A stretch of DNA of 64,000 bases from Siphonodentalium dalli. Its lineage: Eukaryota; Mollusca; Scaphopoda; Gadilida; Siphonodentaliidae. The stretch spans positions 59,765,094 to 59,829,093 of the forward strand of contig CP136065.1 of NCBI GenBank assembly GCA_032622095.1. Reading direction: 5' to 3'. This document shows, in pieces, positions 14,601-29,600 of the stretch (position 1 is its first letter; each line of letters starts with the position of its first letter). Under the pieces are notes generated by a model. The model had not been told where the DNA came from and made no database searches. It saw nothing but the letters and a program-made list of their open reading frames with translations. Position numbers and translations under genes: made by a program.

Positions 14601-17600
14601 GTTCCGAGTGAAAGGCTTCGCTACCATTCGTATTTCGCGGTATAAAAATATACTCCAGACAAACCCTGTAGTATGACGTCACAGCGCACAAAGAGTTTTA
14701 CGATTGACAGAATACATAATCCTGTCAGTTTCATTTCCACGGACGCTACTTGAAATTCTAAAAAATACTTTATTCAATTCTCCTTGCGTGGTATTATTGG
14801 TCAATGCGTAGATGCTTTTTAGTGTTTATATTCATTATATCTTATTGTAAGTTATAAATGTGTAAACACTGTATCTCGTAGCTCGTTCATTTATATTGCA
14901 TTCAATCAGACGGCAGTCCTATACGTACGTAATTATATGATTAATTATTTGTATACCATCAACAGAATTAATGCACCCACAGAAATGATCGACTTGCATA
15001 ATATACGTAGCTTTGGATTGCTTTGTGGGACACTCAGGTGCAAGGAAATGGCTACCCACGGAAATGATCGACTTGCATAATATACGTAGCTTTGGATTGC
15101 TTTGTGGGACACTCAGGTGCAAGGAAATGGCTACTTTTAAGAGTCAAATAACAAAATTTTCGCCCGACAGGACGAACCATGGTCGTCCCGTCGCGTTATG
15201 TGTTTCCCCAATACTGACTCATTAATTCCCCCCTGGCGGAAACCCTGGTATACAACATTTGTAAAAATAATTACTTTGAGTAAGGGTATTCACATTGCAT
15301 GTAATAAGAAGACAACAGCTTTGAAGCCAAAACATATTTGCTATGCATAACTTTAACCATTACTCATCAGCAAGTAGCTCCCTCAGGGAATGTTAAGATA
15401 ATATCTGAACATTTCCCACCAATGAATATGAGTAACTCTGCACTTGTATTATCTGTTTTTCTGTCTGTCTTATGCTTTTATTTCAGAACACTGCTCTAAC
15501 TGAATAATAGACCATTCCAATATATACTTTAACCCTTTCAGTGCCAGGTCCGATTTTTGTATCAACCCATATACCCTGTGCCAATGCATTCTCTTATATA
15601 CGCGAGTTGACCACAGGTCGCCTTGCATATATTAGAGAATGCATTGGCCTAACAATTTTTCATCATTTGTTATTATTTTTTACAATTTTTTCTTATATTC
15701 TTTAACAGACTTATTTTGTAGGTTTAGTGCCAGGGAATCAAATTCAACCCAAAAAAATCTAAAAAATATCTTTAAAAAAAACAAATTTTTTTTTTTTTAG
15801 GGCAGATTTTACAGACCGTAAATTAGGGCCGATGAGATCGGCCCCTGGCACTGAAAGGGTTAATAGCTGAATGGGAGAATGCATTGAGTATAGGAAGGGT
15901 TAGGATAACTATTACAAACTCTTCTTCATCCAATCATCCTTACCTTAATGTTATTTGTATTCACATCAACAGACTTCCCATTTTCATCAAAAGCTTCAGT
16001 CTGGTCAATCAGTATTCTGTAGGTCAACTCATGGTCAAGGTCATTATCAGCAGCAGTAAATAGCCGAACAGGTGTCGAAACAATACTGTTCTCAGCAACA
16101 GAGACCAACTGGATAGGATGCTCAAATATTGGAAGCTCATCGTTAACATCCTCGATTATAATCGTCAGAGAACACTGGCTTTTTGGACCAAAACTGTTTC
16201 CTGTTGAAACTTTTTCGACAGCAGATATGTCAAGTGTGTACTGAGATTTTGTTTCCCTATCCAACTGTGCACCAATTTCGACAGTGACGTCACCATTTTC
16301 GTAGTTAATTCTGAATTTGTCATGAGCACCGCTGTCTATCCTATACAGAAACTGATTGTTGGGTGCAGTCCCATCACCGTCTGTCGCTCGTAACTGTATC
16401 ACAAGAGAGCCTGAAATTAAAAAAATATTGCATGACTAACAAGGACTATGAACATTAATATACATATTATTTTTATTACATGTTTGTTTCTAGAATTACA
16501 GTGTTCTTGCTGTGCCATATCTACAAATCTGTGTGACCCACCGTTGATGTCACATGATGTAAAAGATGTTTGCCTCAACCATGAAACTGGAACTATAAAA
16601 TAAAACTATCATCACACATGACAAAATAAGCCATGTACGTGCCTGAATAAACATAAGATTTTATTTAATTCTCTGATTCTAGGAAGGGTGGTGGGTAATA
16701 AACACAAAATGACACGTGTGTTAATGGGTTTGTTGATATCGCGGAAGAATATAACTCAAGCCTCCATTGCTAGTTCTATCCTTCCGCACTGACACTCATA
16801 TCGTAACAACAAACCCATTAGCCCACTCGTGTCATTCAGGGTATATCCTTTGACGGTTCTGGGGAGATGTAGTGTGTCTAGTTGACAAAACAAGGAATGT
16901 CAGCAAACGTAGAAGGTCCAGGTTACATAATGGACAGATTTATTCATTGTGTAGAACGAAGCTTTGTCAGTTGATTAACATCAGTACCGCATGTGGGTTA
17001 CATAGATGATGGTATCTGAAATGCTGGCTATGAAAACTCCAAACAATATAGTTATATTACATTCCAAAATAGAGAACAACCCATTGAATTAGCTGAACAA
17101 AGCCCTGATTTAAATGACATGTACAACACATATATGTGACTATAAAGAATAAAATAAACCAGGTTTTCAGCAAGTGGGGCAGAGCTCCGATTTAGGGTCC
17201 ATTTCCACCAGCCAATATATTCGTTTAGACACTTTCCCCTGCAAACTCCATGAATAACACATACACAACCCTGATACACCCATCTAAAAATCTCCCCCTA
17301 AATAAAACCAATGGAGCTATAAACATAGATAATTTTATTTGCAATGCTGGCCAATAGCAAACCATTTTAATCAGCTCAGTGAAAAATAAAAACACACAAA
17401 TAGATAATGCATGCATTAAATTGATTATGTCTGTTCATGTCATGATTACTTTGCCGATCATGATTTACAAGTAATGTACTGATGATGAAGCTATTGTTTG
17501 GCTTAAATTTGGGGTTCTTTTACTAATTACTATATATTCACAGTTAGATGCATGGACTGGGATCCCCCTTCAGCAGTGGCTAGAGGGATCAAATTCCCCA

Positions 17601-20600
17601 ACCCCTAGCAGAAACCCTGAGTAAACAGTTACCTTCAGTTGAATTCTCTTGGATCCTCGCCATGTATGTTGAGTCTGAGAACTCTGGGAAATTATCATTA
17701 ACATCCTGAGAATAAAGAGATAAACTAGTTTAAAGAGATAGATTAGATTAATTGTTGTCAAATTTGCATAGAATAACAAATAACAATTAAGTTGTACATG
17801 TGTTACCTTTTAATAATCAGTACAAATAAATCTAAATTTCAAATAAATGCTTAGCAATATTACTAGTAAAGCCAAGTTTACAAACATTTGGGTTGGAAAA
17901 AAGTAAGGAAGGAAAAAATAATTAAAAGAAATCTTCATAACCACCCCAACAATCGAGAAACAGTAAAACTGTACATATCAGAAATTCAAAAGATTTTTGA
18001 AAACATGTGTTTTATTAATAAACACGTGGTATAAGCAGACTTTTTCCTCTAAAAGTTGGGTTGGTCAGTCGTAATAAATTTTTTTTTTTAAATTGCATGA
18101 TGAAACACCAAATGGTTCTAAATTGATTTATAGCTTAACTCTTTCGCCAACAAGTTTACAGAGGTAAATTATCCAGGACGCCGGGTTTACAGCAGTTTAT
18201 ATGGAAATTCTTTTTATTAAATATCTATCAACGTAATTCGTATGATCGCACGAGGTTCCAGGTGTGTGATAATTCTCAGAATCGCACTATAGTGCAATCT
18301 GTCGACGGAACTATTTCATTCAGTGTTGTTAGACTGGTTCTCGCCGTTACTATTTTTAGTTTTTCAACGCAAGGGCGACAACCCACTTGCCGAAATCGCA
18401 GCGCGCTGTTTGGGTTATATTTTTGGAAAATCTGGGAAAACCCAATTAACACCTTTGCGCGGGTCAAGTTCACTCGCTGTTAGACAGCCCCCCTGTCTGA
18501 TTGTTGCGTTAACCCTAAAATGCCATTAAAACTCAATTAAATTCACATTTTCTGTACCGGAGATGTACGATTGTGAGTCAACTTACTATGATACGGAGAT
18601 ATGTAATAAAAATAGAACCGCATGAGTGTCTGGATTTTGACGAATTATCGCACTTGATTTGTTGGCGGAACGCGATACCTCTCGTGCGGGACTGCATCCC
18701 GCACTCGAGGTATCGCTCCGCCAACAAATCTCGTGCGATAATTTTCGTCAAAATCCAGACACTCATGCGGTTCTATCTATGTCTCACATGTGGGGCATTC
18801 ATACTAGTATTTATAGATATGGTAAGTATGGACACCCATATATTGTCATGACCAGTGACAACTGCCCATCAATTTGCACTACCTGCCGATGGATGATGCC
18901 ATATAACTGTGATTATATCACCATGGTAATGCATGCCATGTGTGAACAGGTGCGTAAATACATTTGAACTGAATATATACTGTTACAGTTAATTTTATTT
19001 GCAATATTTCACCACATAAGTATATTGACCAAACTCGCATTCAAATAGTTAGCATTACATGTATATCCATTATGTGTTCTAATATTAGCACATGTGGTGA
19101 TTAAGAATGTAATTAGAAGGTGTCCAATAAGCATAATGATGAGAACAGACCAAAAGTATGCACAAAAAAGCGTTATTTAATTGAATTAGACTCATTATCC
19201 CGAATTTAGACTCATGTGTATTCAACTGTGATTATGCTAATGAATCATGAGTAACTTTCCAAAAACAACTGCCAATGATCTCATTGCATTCCCAAAATGT
19301 TTATGCATGTCAATGGCATGCTTTGCAACATGCACTTGCAGCCATTATTATTGAAGTCGCACTATTAAACGGCAGGGTGAATTTCGTAACATTGCATCGA
19401 AAATAGGAGACACTAGACGGATACCACAAATAAAACATCGTCAGAAAGGGTAATGATCTTCTTTATTTCATAAACGTGTGTTACCGACAAGTGTTTGTGA
19501 TAAACAATAACAAACTAAATCAATCGGTACATGTGTACCTGATTAAAAACACAACACCTGTTGGCATTGCTTCATCAACATTTTCGGGAAAACCAAGGGA
19601 AACCCCAAAATAGTAATTGTGTCGTCATACATATGCTGTCTATATTTAGGCCGGGAACATCTCATTGCGGCCATATTTGTCAGGTCTGCATATGCAACAA
19701 TCAATTAGTATTGATACAGAATATCACCCAAATGATATCTAAATCGCCAATCAATAAAATCATTAGCATATCCCTGTAAACATGGTATTATTGTCTGTTA
19801 TTCCCGACAATTATTCTCTGCCCGCTAAAGTGGGCTGCGGTGGTGAACATAAATTACGTCGTGCCCACTAAAGCGGGCTGTAGTGTTTAAAGAGTTAAAA
19901 CATGGCTTCGTTGTGTTGTAGCATATGTAACATGCAGCAATGTAATAGCAAATTAAAAAAACACACACTTTTGAAAGACAAATCAATAAAACAATGAAAC
20001 AGAATGTCTCTTGTATCAGGAACCAATGGACACCATTCAATAAACAATTCTTTCTTATCTACCAGAGATCCATATTTCCACATGTTTACTATAGTATATA
20101 AACCTAATACGTGTTAAAATCAAATGGAAACATTTTTACATCACCTATAAACTAAATCTGTTTATTTTCTCCATAAAATTTGTAGTTGTTTTTCTCATAT
20201 GAGATTTCAAAGAAAAAGGTGAGATAAAAAATTAGATGAAGTATTTTTATTCCCCCCACCCCCCAAATCAGAATTTTGGGTCCGTCGGGTCAGCTAACCA
20301 GGTTATAACCCTTTCTGCACCTGTGCATTCTCTTATATATTCCAGTCTCCCATAGTGAACCTCACATATATAAGAGAATGCACTGGGTTACAAGGTCAAG
20401 GTAAATATTGTTAGGCGAATGTAATTTCTTATATATGTGAGGCTCCCAATGGGAGACTTGCATATATAAGAGAATGCATTGGCAAAAGGTTTTCGCAAAA
20501 TTTCAGGAAGCTCCAGTCATGGAAGGGTTAAAAAAGTCCATTTCAGAGCATTCAACTCACAAGCCTGCAAATAGCGTTTCTGTCATTTGCAGAGTGAGGT

Positions 20601-23600
20601 CCCCAGAGGGTGAATTTAGTGACGCTACCCCACATAGCGGGCTAGCATCACTAAATTCACCCTCTGGGGGCCTCATTCTGCTAGGCCCTCAACTGCTGTG
20701 GCAGACCTAGGATCAAATTGAAGTTCCCCAGTTGAAGTTGGTGATGTTCACCCATTGGGCGCCTCGATTATGGATTTTATCTTCTGCAAATTAGGGGATA
20801 TAGAAACTTCCCAGATGGGAAAACGTAACTAAAAACAATATTAATTTGATACCATAGATACTTCCCTGAAGAAGATGAGGCCTAAGCAGAATGAGGTCCC
20901 CAGAGGGTGAATTTGGTGATGCTAGCCCACTATGCGGGATAGCGTTACTAAATTCACCCTCTGGGGACCTCATTCTGCAAATGACAGACACGCTATTTGT
21001 AGGCTTGTCAACTCACCTCAACAATTATAGAGACATTGACTGTTGATGTGAGAGAAGGAGAGCCCTGATCATAGGCCTTCACTACAAGCCGCACTATCCC
21101 ATGTAGATTCGGGTCCAGTTTCTCATAGTCGAGTGGTTCTGTTGGAGTGATGATCCCAGTTGACTGTGAGATAGTGAAGTTTAGTTCTAATCCAGATGGT
21201 GTTTGTAGTATGTCGTACAAAACAGCACTATTGTCATTGCCACTCAAATCAGCATCACTGGCCTGTGGAAATAATTGTAGGAGAAACATTTTTGAACAAG
21301 AAATATGCAAGAATATTCTTATTTAATGCATACCACAATTTTACGTAATGTCACAGCATCGAATGCACTAAAATGTACTAAAAACATAGGCTAAAACTAT
21401 ATCTATTTGATAATCATATTTCAACATGTGCACCACCAGAGTTTGGCTTATTATGCCTGTTGTTTGCTCATAATGATTGACATGAACAAAAACTTTTATC
21501 TGAAGTGGTTTGGCCAACAAGGGCTTTTATTCCGGCAAAATGTGTCGAACCAATGTTAAATTCGAACTTGATCTGTGTGTTGTTGTGACTAAACCACATA
21601 CCTAGTTTTGTGTCAAAAGAAAAAAAATACTAAATTTATCATCCGGAAACCAAAATGTTGAAGGATGGACAGACTGATCACATGATTAATATGACGAGCG
21701 TGTAAAAACTGGAATGAGTGCTATATTCATTGTTTCTGGCATGCCAGCCTACCAGGTCATCCAAACTCCTCTCAAACAAACTAAAATGCTAACTTTTATT
21801 AGCCAAAAGCAAGTGGAATAAGTACAAACATTGAAAATGATTTCTTAAATTTGATAATCAAAATGTGAAAAAAAAGTTGTACACCCCATTTGTTGCATGA
21901 GTAAATATTTGAATCTTTGTAAATATTTATGCAATAACACACCTCAACTTGTAAGGTGTTTTCAAAGGTTGCAGAATTTTCCTTCAGAATCCCTTCATAA
22001 TGGCTCCTTTTAAACACTGGGGGTTCATCGTTGATGTCAAGCACTTTGATTATAAGTTCGGTGGTATTTCTGAATCCTCCTCCATCTTTAGCCTCGACTG
22101 TGAGGAAGTATTGATCTATCTGCTCCCGGTCTATATCACTGGCCACGGAGATCGACCCATTTGACTTGTTAATCACAAACCTGAAATAGAGAGGTACATA
22201 TATCATCTATTTGTCATACATTAACCCTTTACCCAACAAACCGGCCAAATAAAGCTTCAACAGCCTAAAATATCTTCGGTCTGTCTCAATAGAACCATAC
22301 AAATATGGATATCATTGGAACCGGCTCCTTGACCACATTGTGATAGTTACAGTTATGCCCTGTGCCAATGCATTCTCTTATATATGCGAGTCGACCATAG
22401 GTCGCCTCGCATATATAAGAGAATGCATTGGCCTAAAAAAAATCTTTTTTTAACACTTTTTACCATTTTTTCTTACACTCTTTAACAATTTTATAATTTT
22501 TAATGTGTTAAGCCAATGCATTCTCTTATATATGCGAGGCGACCTATGGTCGACTCGCATATATAAGAGAATGCATTGGCACAGGGCCCTTCTGTTGGGT
22601 AAAGGGTTAATAGAATTCATCAAAGTCATGAAAAAAGAACATGTACAGCACAAAGCTAAAGCCTGGCATAGGCCCTGGCGTTCAAGGAAATTTATAACTC
22701 TGATTCTAATTTAGCAAGGGAAGCCTAACTGTCTTAGTAAAGCATAGGGCATAGGTCTGTATGAAATTAAAACAAACTAGAGGTGTGACTGTCCCAATGG
22801 GACTAAGGATACCCCCCCCCCCTGTATGCATGATTATTGAATAATAGATGTCGGCATAAACAAATGCTATACTATAAGGTTATAAAAGCATTTAACGGCA
22901 TTCATTAGTTTCACGCAAACAATTGTTTTATTTTATGAAAGGGGTCTGGAAACGCCTATGATTTTGCCATAGCACAAAGTATAGCCATGTTGATAGGACT
23001 ACATTGCACTTTGCACTTTAACTGCCAACAGATTGTAATTCTCTATACGTGTCGAAAGAAAAAATTACCAATTCTAATAATTTAATCACACGCTGTCAAT
23101 CGACAAAATACAATAAAACCATTGGTTGTCAATCAATTAGCCATTAAAGTTATTTCTCGATAACATAAATTTCTTGATAACTACTGCTATAAAAATGACA
23201 GCACTTGTGTTATATGACCACGCCTATAATGCGTTCCTAATATTTACATGAAAACTATTCCGATATAAAACGAGCGTCGCACAGCGACCGCATTTATCCC
23301 GTCGGGTCGCTAAAACATGACAGCTAGAGAGACACGTTTGCAGTTGTTTACCAAAACTAAGAATAGAACCAAAACAAGATCACGTGCCCGATTGGGTCAG
23401 TTGCTAAATAAAGATTTGATGGATCATGCGGATCGATACACAAATTCCATTGGTGGGATTAACATGCAGTACTATATGATCATTAATAATAAGATTTAAT
23501 AAGTCAACATCTGCCTGGTAATTTATTCGCAATGTTACCAAAAACTCTCAGCAGCATCAGGGTAATATATAACCAGGGCGCTGATCGTTCTCAGTAATCG

Positions 23601-26600
23601 GGAGAGCAGAACTATATCGCCGGAGGCACGTGATCAAGTCGTGAGAGGGCCAAGGTCTTTTCGCAAGATTCGAAAATTGGGGAAAGTATGTTTTTGTTTG
23701 AAATTAACCCCCCCACCCTCCCCCTTTTTTTTGTTTGTTTGTTTTGTGATCCTGCGGCATTCACTTGGCACTGACCAGCAGACATCATTAACCAGGGGGT
23801 CTAGTGTCTCGTTTCAGGTCCGGGTTCCCACGGACTCCGCTTGTTTGCTTGTGACCATGGCGCATTGTGGGCCACAAAAGGAAAACGCGAAGCAAGAAAT
23901 GGATAACTGGACAGTGAACATCCTACCAATAATTTCACGACTACCTTTTTGATTAATAATTCATTAAATAAAGGTAGTCAATCAGGCAGACCTGTCTTTG
24001 TTGTGTTACGACCCTGCGGGATAAATGTAAATTCCGATGTTGCATCATAATTTCTGCAGGTAGGACTGCCCTGCATTAACTTAAATGCTAATTAACCATC
24101 AGTACTTCAGTGTATAAATATCTAGAAAAATCAACAAGACTCGATCAAGCTAACATTTGCAAAGACCTTCAGAAACTAACAACTTGTGTCACAGTCAGGC
24201 AGAACATTTCTGGAACACCTAGCTGCAGTCACAGTGGACCAGTTGACCAGTGTGTGTACACTGTTTGCTAGCCAATCAAAAGTTAAGAATTGATTACGCC
24301 ACTTGATCAATCGATAATTGGATGTTTGATTGACAGATTTGGATGCATCTTTTTCATCGAAATTAATCTCAAAGTTTGATAGGCTTCTTTTATACTTATA
24401 CCTTCTACTTAAGGTGGTTCTCCTGATAAATGACAGATTAAACTATAACAAATAACCCTGTGTTTCGATTAAGGTTATGATGGCAAAACCATAAAGTTTG
24501 AAGACAAATTTACTATAATGCACTTCCCACAATTATAAAGTTTGTTCTCAAACTTAACGGTTATATCTACATAACCTTAATGGAAACACAGTTATTTCTT
24601 CAATATATAAACAAGTCGGCACAATTTTTAACAGGTTTTTAATCAAAAGCAAAATTTTGTTGTCTGCATAATGCAATGGAGCCCCATGCAAACAACTCAC
24701 ATTTGAACTGGGAAAGTTTTTTCGCCACCGATATAGAATATTTAAATTTGGTCTCTCAATGGGTGAACTTCAAAGTTGGACATAATTTCATTTCAACCTG
24801 CCCAATGTATGAATCAGATATTTTTTAAAGTAACACTATATGGGAAATTGTTCATCTAATTTCTACTTTAACTAATAACCCAATAAAGATCTAATAATTG
24901 GTTTAACTAAAACCTGACAGATAACAATCTTGAATGTGGGTGGAGAAGATACAATGTGGATCTTCCACGTTATAAGCAGCTATCAATGGGAATTTCAATT
25001 GACTATAGGATTTGATTTGCATAACATAATTATTATATGTGATGAGGGACCAAAAGTCCATAAATGACTTGTTTCTGAAATAAATATATACATATTAATA
25101 AATAGCTTGATTACATAAATTAATAGACTGTTAATGCTAATATATTGATTGATGAGTAGCTATGACTAGAAAAAAAAAGAAAAAAAGAGACTAGTTATTT
25201 TATGCTATTTTTCCTGAAAGAATAATGTCTATTGTTATCTAAGGTAGTAGGGTTGAAACGATTAATCGACTAGTCGTAGACGACGCTGAAATGTCAGAAC
25301 GTCGACTCTGAATTTTGCCGTCGACTAGTCGGAATATAGTGTATTAGTTTCATGTATAACGTTTTCAAGATCGATTCCGGCATAAACGGTGTTAACTGCG
25401 CGTAAGTTATGGTCAGTATAACGTTTGGTGGCACCTGGAATTGGCAGTGTTACTAGTATAGACACACACGGACCGGTGACCCGACTATTAATTGGACAAA
25501 TGAAATTGACAACACAATGTCTCACTCGTCGTTTGAGGTCAAAGACATGATGGCAATGATTGACGCGGCTTTGTAGTTTGTCCGAGACCGCTTTGATACA
25601 GACACTGTGTATATTTCCATTGATCTCGCCCCGTCGGATTATGATGCGACACTGGGTGAAGGTCGCTTAAGGTGACGTCATTTGTGCTACCGTATATAAA
25701 TGATACGGACATTAAGAACTGGCTATCGTATTCTACAACATAGCCTATACAGTTACTATAGGGCGTATTTAGTCGGAACATTAACATTTTATAGTGACAC
25801 AGCTCGGCACCGGTTTATTGGTGATCATGTGACTAAACGAAATAATCTCGAACGCTGATATTAAATTTAAAACCTGTATGAATGATCGTGTATCTAATCA
25901 TTATCCACCATGTCTAATTATATAATTGCATTCAGTGTGTTGGATAAATATCAAGATGTTTACAGTATTATTTCCCAAATAAATTGGTGTGTATGCAGGG
26001 AAATGCGCAATGCAATAGACCGTCATTGCATCAGTCATCAGTGTACGCCATGTACGATGAATTTTCCGTACAATGGTATGTTTGAAAGTTTTGATATCGG
26101 GTACCGACTAGTCGACGCAACGCGACTTTTGGGCCTCGACTAGTCGACTCTGAAATTCACTAATCGTTTCAACACTATAAGGTAGTGGGTGTTAATCAAT
26201 ATTAGTTGTCAAATGTATATTTATTAGGGATTTTTGGGGATAAATGCATGACTACAATTAAGTTACTCTGGGGTCATATAGTCTCAGATTCAACTCACCT
26301 GTGAGGGCTGATAGGAGTACAAAAATAATCAGGTTAATAATGGATTCATGAGGAATGCATGCAAACCAGCAAAAATATGCACGTGAGTAAAAATTGTCGA
26401 GTAGTTCCCTTAGGAAATGTTCACCCTCAGGAGATGTTCAGACAATAAGTTCAACAAACATTTGTTGAACTTATTAATTGAACATTTCCCACAAACGAAA
26501 AGGATTCCTTTGCACTTTCTATTATCTGTTGTCTGCTTATATTACCTGAAAATCCCTCCTGATGAATAATAGACATATCCAATTTATACTTTAACAACTA

Positions 26601-29600
26601 ATGGGAGAATCCATCTAGTATAGAAATGGTTAATCACAAAATTTAAATCAAATCACTGTGATTTTTGGTATTGAGAATTCACAGAAGTCTTAATTGTATA
26701 GGGTGCATTAATTTTAAAGACATATTATGTACTTCTTTGGGTGCGTGAAACTGATATTACATTCTACTAACATTGCCGAAAATTTGAAGCAAATCGGCCG
26801 GACCACTCCATAGAAAACATCGTCAGAACTACGCTCAATTGTAAATATTTACTACTCGATTCGGGATGCATCTATCGGCGATAAACTAATGAAAATGATT
26901 TTGCCATCAATACAAATGTAGTCACTGCTTTTAATTAATATATAAGAATGACGGTGTGTGCTGTGAATTTTGATACACTATTTGTAAACAATCCTACTTT
27001 GAACAAGATTATTCTCCATTTCTGTTTAATCACCATACCAGTGTTTCACATCACTTTAAATGCTAAATGAAAGTCAATATGATGGATGCTAAATACACAG
27101 AATGACATGAGAGTGTATTAAAGTGGGTTTGTCAATACGTCATTTATGCCAGCACGGAAGCGGATGTGCAACCACATGTTCTATCCTTCCGTGATGGCAC
27201 AAGTGTCGTATCGACAATCCCATTAACAAATGTACTATTTTGTGTTTATTACACACCACCCGTCATAAAACCCATTAATTAAAAAAAAAGTCATACAAAG
27301 TTTTATCAGAAACAGATAGTGCTTAAAATTTATTGTGTGTGATGATGCTTTTACTTTATAGATCCGGTATCATACAGTCGAAGAAAAGTTATTTACGTAG
27401 TGTGATGTTGACGTTGAATTTGACATAGCCCAAGATGATGAAACAGTGTGTGTTTTTCATGAAAAGGCGTGTATCTGTATATTTATGCTGCAGAATCCAA
27501 TACTGGCATAAATGCAGTGGAAATATTAAAATTATTTTATGCATTCCCAGATTGTCAGTATATAGGCCTTAAACACCATACATGGCCCTTTAATATGAAA
27601 CAGAACAAACTAGAGGTGTGACTGTCCCAATGGGACTACGGATACCCCCCTTTTAAAAATACTAAGATGTTTCACATGTCAGTAAACATTTAGTTAAAAT
27701 AATAAAATAACAGTTCCCATTGCAGGTGTACAACCATAACCCTAATCTTAAACCTATTGACCGAAAATTGTAGGAATAAAAGTCGAAAAAGGGGAATAAC
27801 TCCACACAAAAAATGCCGGACAGACGTCATAATCGCAGGTGCACAGGTTCCCATGGTACTAAATATCAGTTCCAAGATTAAAAAACATTGACCGAAAAAT
27901 GTAGGAATAAAAGCTTGGACAAAATTATGCATGTTGCAAAAAAAGTTTCTAAGTTGAAAAAGGGGGATAACTCCACCAAAAAATGTCAGACAGATGTCAT
28001 AATCGCAGGTGCACAAGTTCCAATGGTACTAAATATCTGTGCCAAGTTTTAAAAAAATTGACCGAAAAATGTAGGAATAAAAGATCGGACAAAAGTATAC
28101 ATGTTGCGAAATATTTCTAAGTCGAAAAAGGGGGGATAACTCCAAAAATAAAAGTCCGACAGACGTCATAATCGCAGGTGCACAGGTTCCCATGATGGTT
28201 GATGTCTGTGCCAAGTTTCACAGAAATTGATAAAAAAACGACTGAGAAAAACTCCGGACACATGTCAGTAAACATTTAGTTAAATTAATAAAATAACAGT
28301 TCCCATTGCAGGTGCACAACCCTAACCCTAATCTTAAACCTATTGACCGAAAAATGTAGGAATAAAAGCTCGGACAAAATTATGCATGTTGCGAAAATGT
28401 TCTAAGTCGAAAAAGGGGCATAACTCCACCAAAAAAAGTCCTGACAGACGTCATAATCGCAGGTGCACAGTTTGCCATGGTGGTTGATGTCTGTGCCAAG
28501 TTTCACGGAAATTGATTAAAAACGACTGAGAAAAACTCCTGACAAATTTGTGTCCACGGATGGACGACGGACGACGATCAGACGGACGATGGACAAGCTG
28601 ATTCCTGTATACCCCGCCCACAACTTCGTTGCGGGGGGTATAAAAACATCATCCTCCATCAATGTATGGCTCACCTCAGAAACAGAAGTCGAACAATCTG
28701 ACACAGATTGGAATCTTTTATTATCCAAAAAATGCAACAAAGCAATCACTTTTTACTTTGAAGCGAACACTTTTGATTCACAGAGAAATGATTGGTAACC
28801 ATGGACACACCATAACCAAGGTAAATTCACCCTGGGGACAATCAACTCGAATGTTAATCCTTCCCGAATTCATATGACAGTGAATAATCCACTTACATCT
28901 GTATCGATAAATACAAGCAATAAGTAACTAAGGGTTTGTTAGGACTTGTCCAATCAAAATCGAGGACAATGAAGGAGAAAAATAGAGGTCTAATTATATA
29001 GAGGTCAGGTGCATATTTGAAGAGATGATATACTATTATAGTAAAGTTTTGTGAAAACTCTGATATAAACATATCTTCAATAACCAGACTGAGTATTAAT
29101 CCAAATATTAAGGGCGGCTGATAACCCAAAAACAATGAATATAATATATATGATCTTACCTGTCATTTCCTCCTCTCAATGTGTATGAAACATCTCCATT
29201 CAAACCAGTGTCAAGATCTGTTGCCTGGGAAAATTTAAATATATGATAGGTAATTAGTCAAATATGATTTGACTTTTAAACAAAATTATCCCAATTTTTA
29301 ATGTGATATAACTTTCACATAAAATAATTCCATTTTCAAATATTATTGCAGTAAGATGCCATATAAAAAATTGCATATAGTTTTCAAGATATCTATAAAT
29401 TTGAGTACAACATTCTTGTTTTAGCAACATGATTGGTCGCAAATTAATTATGAAATTCTGACATAATACGTTACCTATGCATTTGTTATTTATTGATTTA
29501 AAATGTGGGATAATCTTACCTTGACATCTATAACGTGAGTTCCTACAGTAGAATGTTCCTTGACATCGGTTGCATAGGAAGACTGAGTGAATTGTGGAAA

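Larger units (their letters stand above)
13579..15247 (+). mobile_element. Element with 7-bp target duplication and CAGAGTTTCCGCC ends (copy 2)
   Basis: CAGAGTTTCCGCCAGG at the left and CTGGCGGAAACCCTG at the right are inverted repeats. GTATACA flanks both ends (13572-13578, 15248-15254). The 1.67-kb interior holds a direct repeat of about 130 bp (14065 and 14655), a 79-bp tandem duplication and a 20-base poly-C run at 14382-14401. No transposase reading frame is seen, so it is non-autonomous. Confidence 0.7.
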
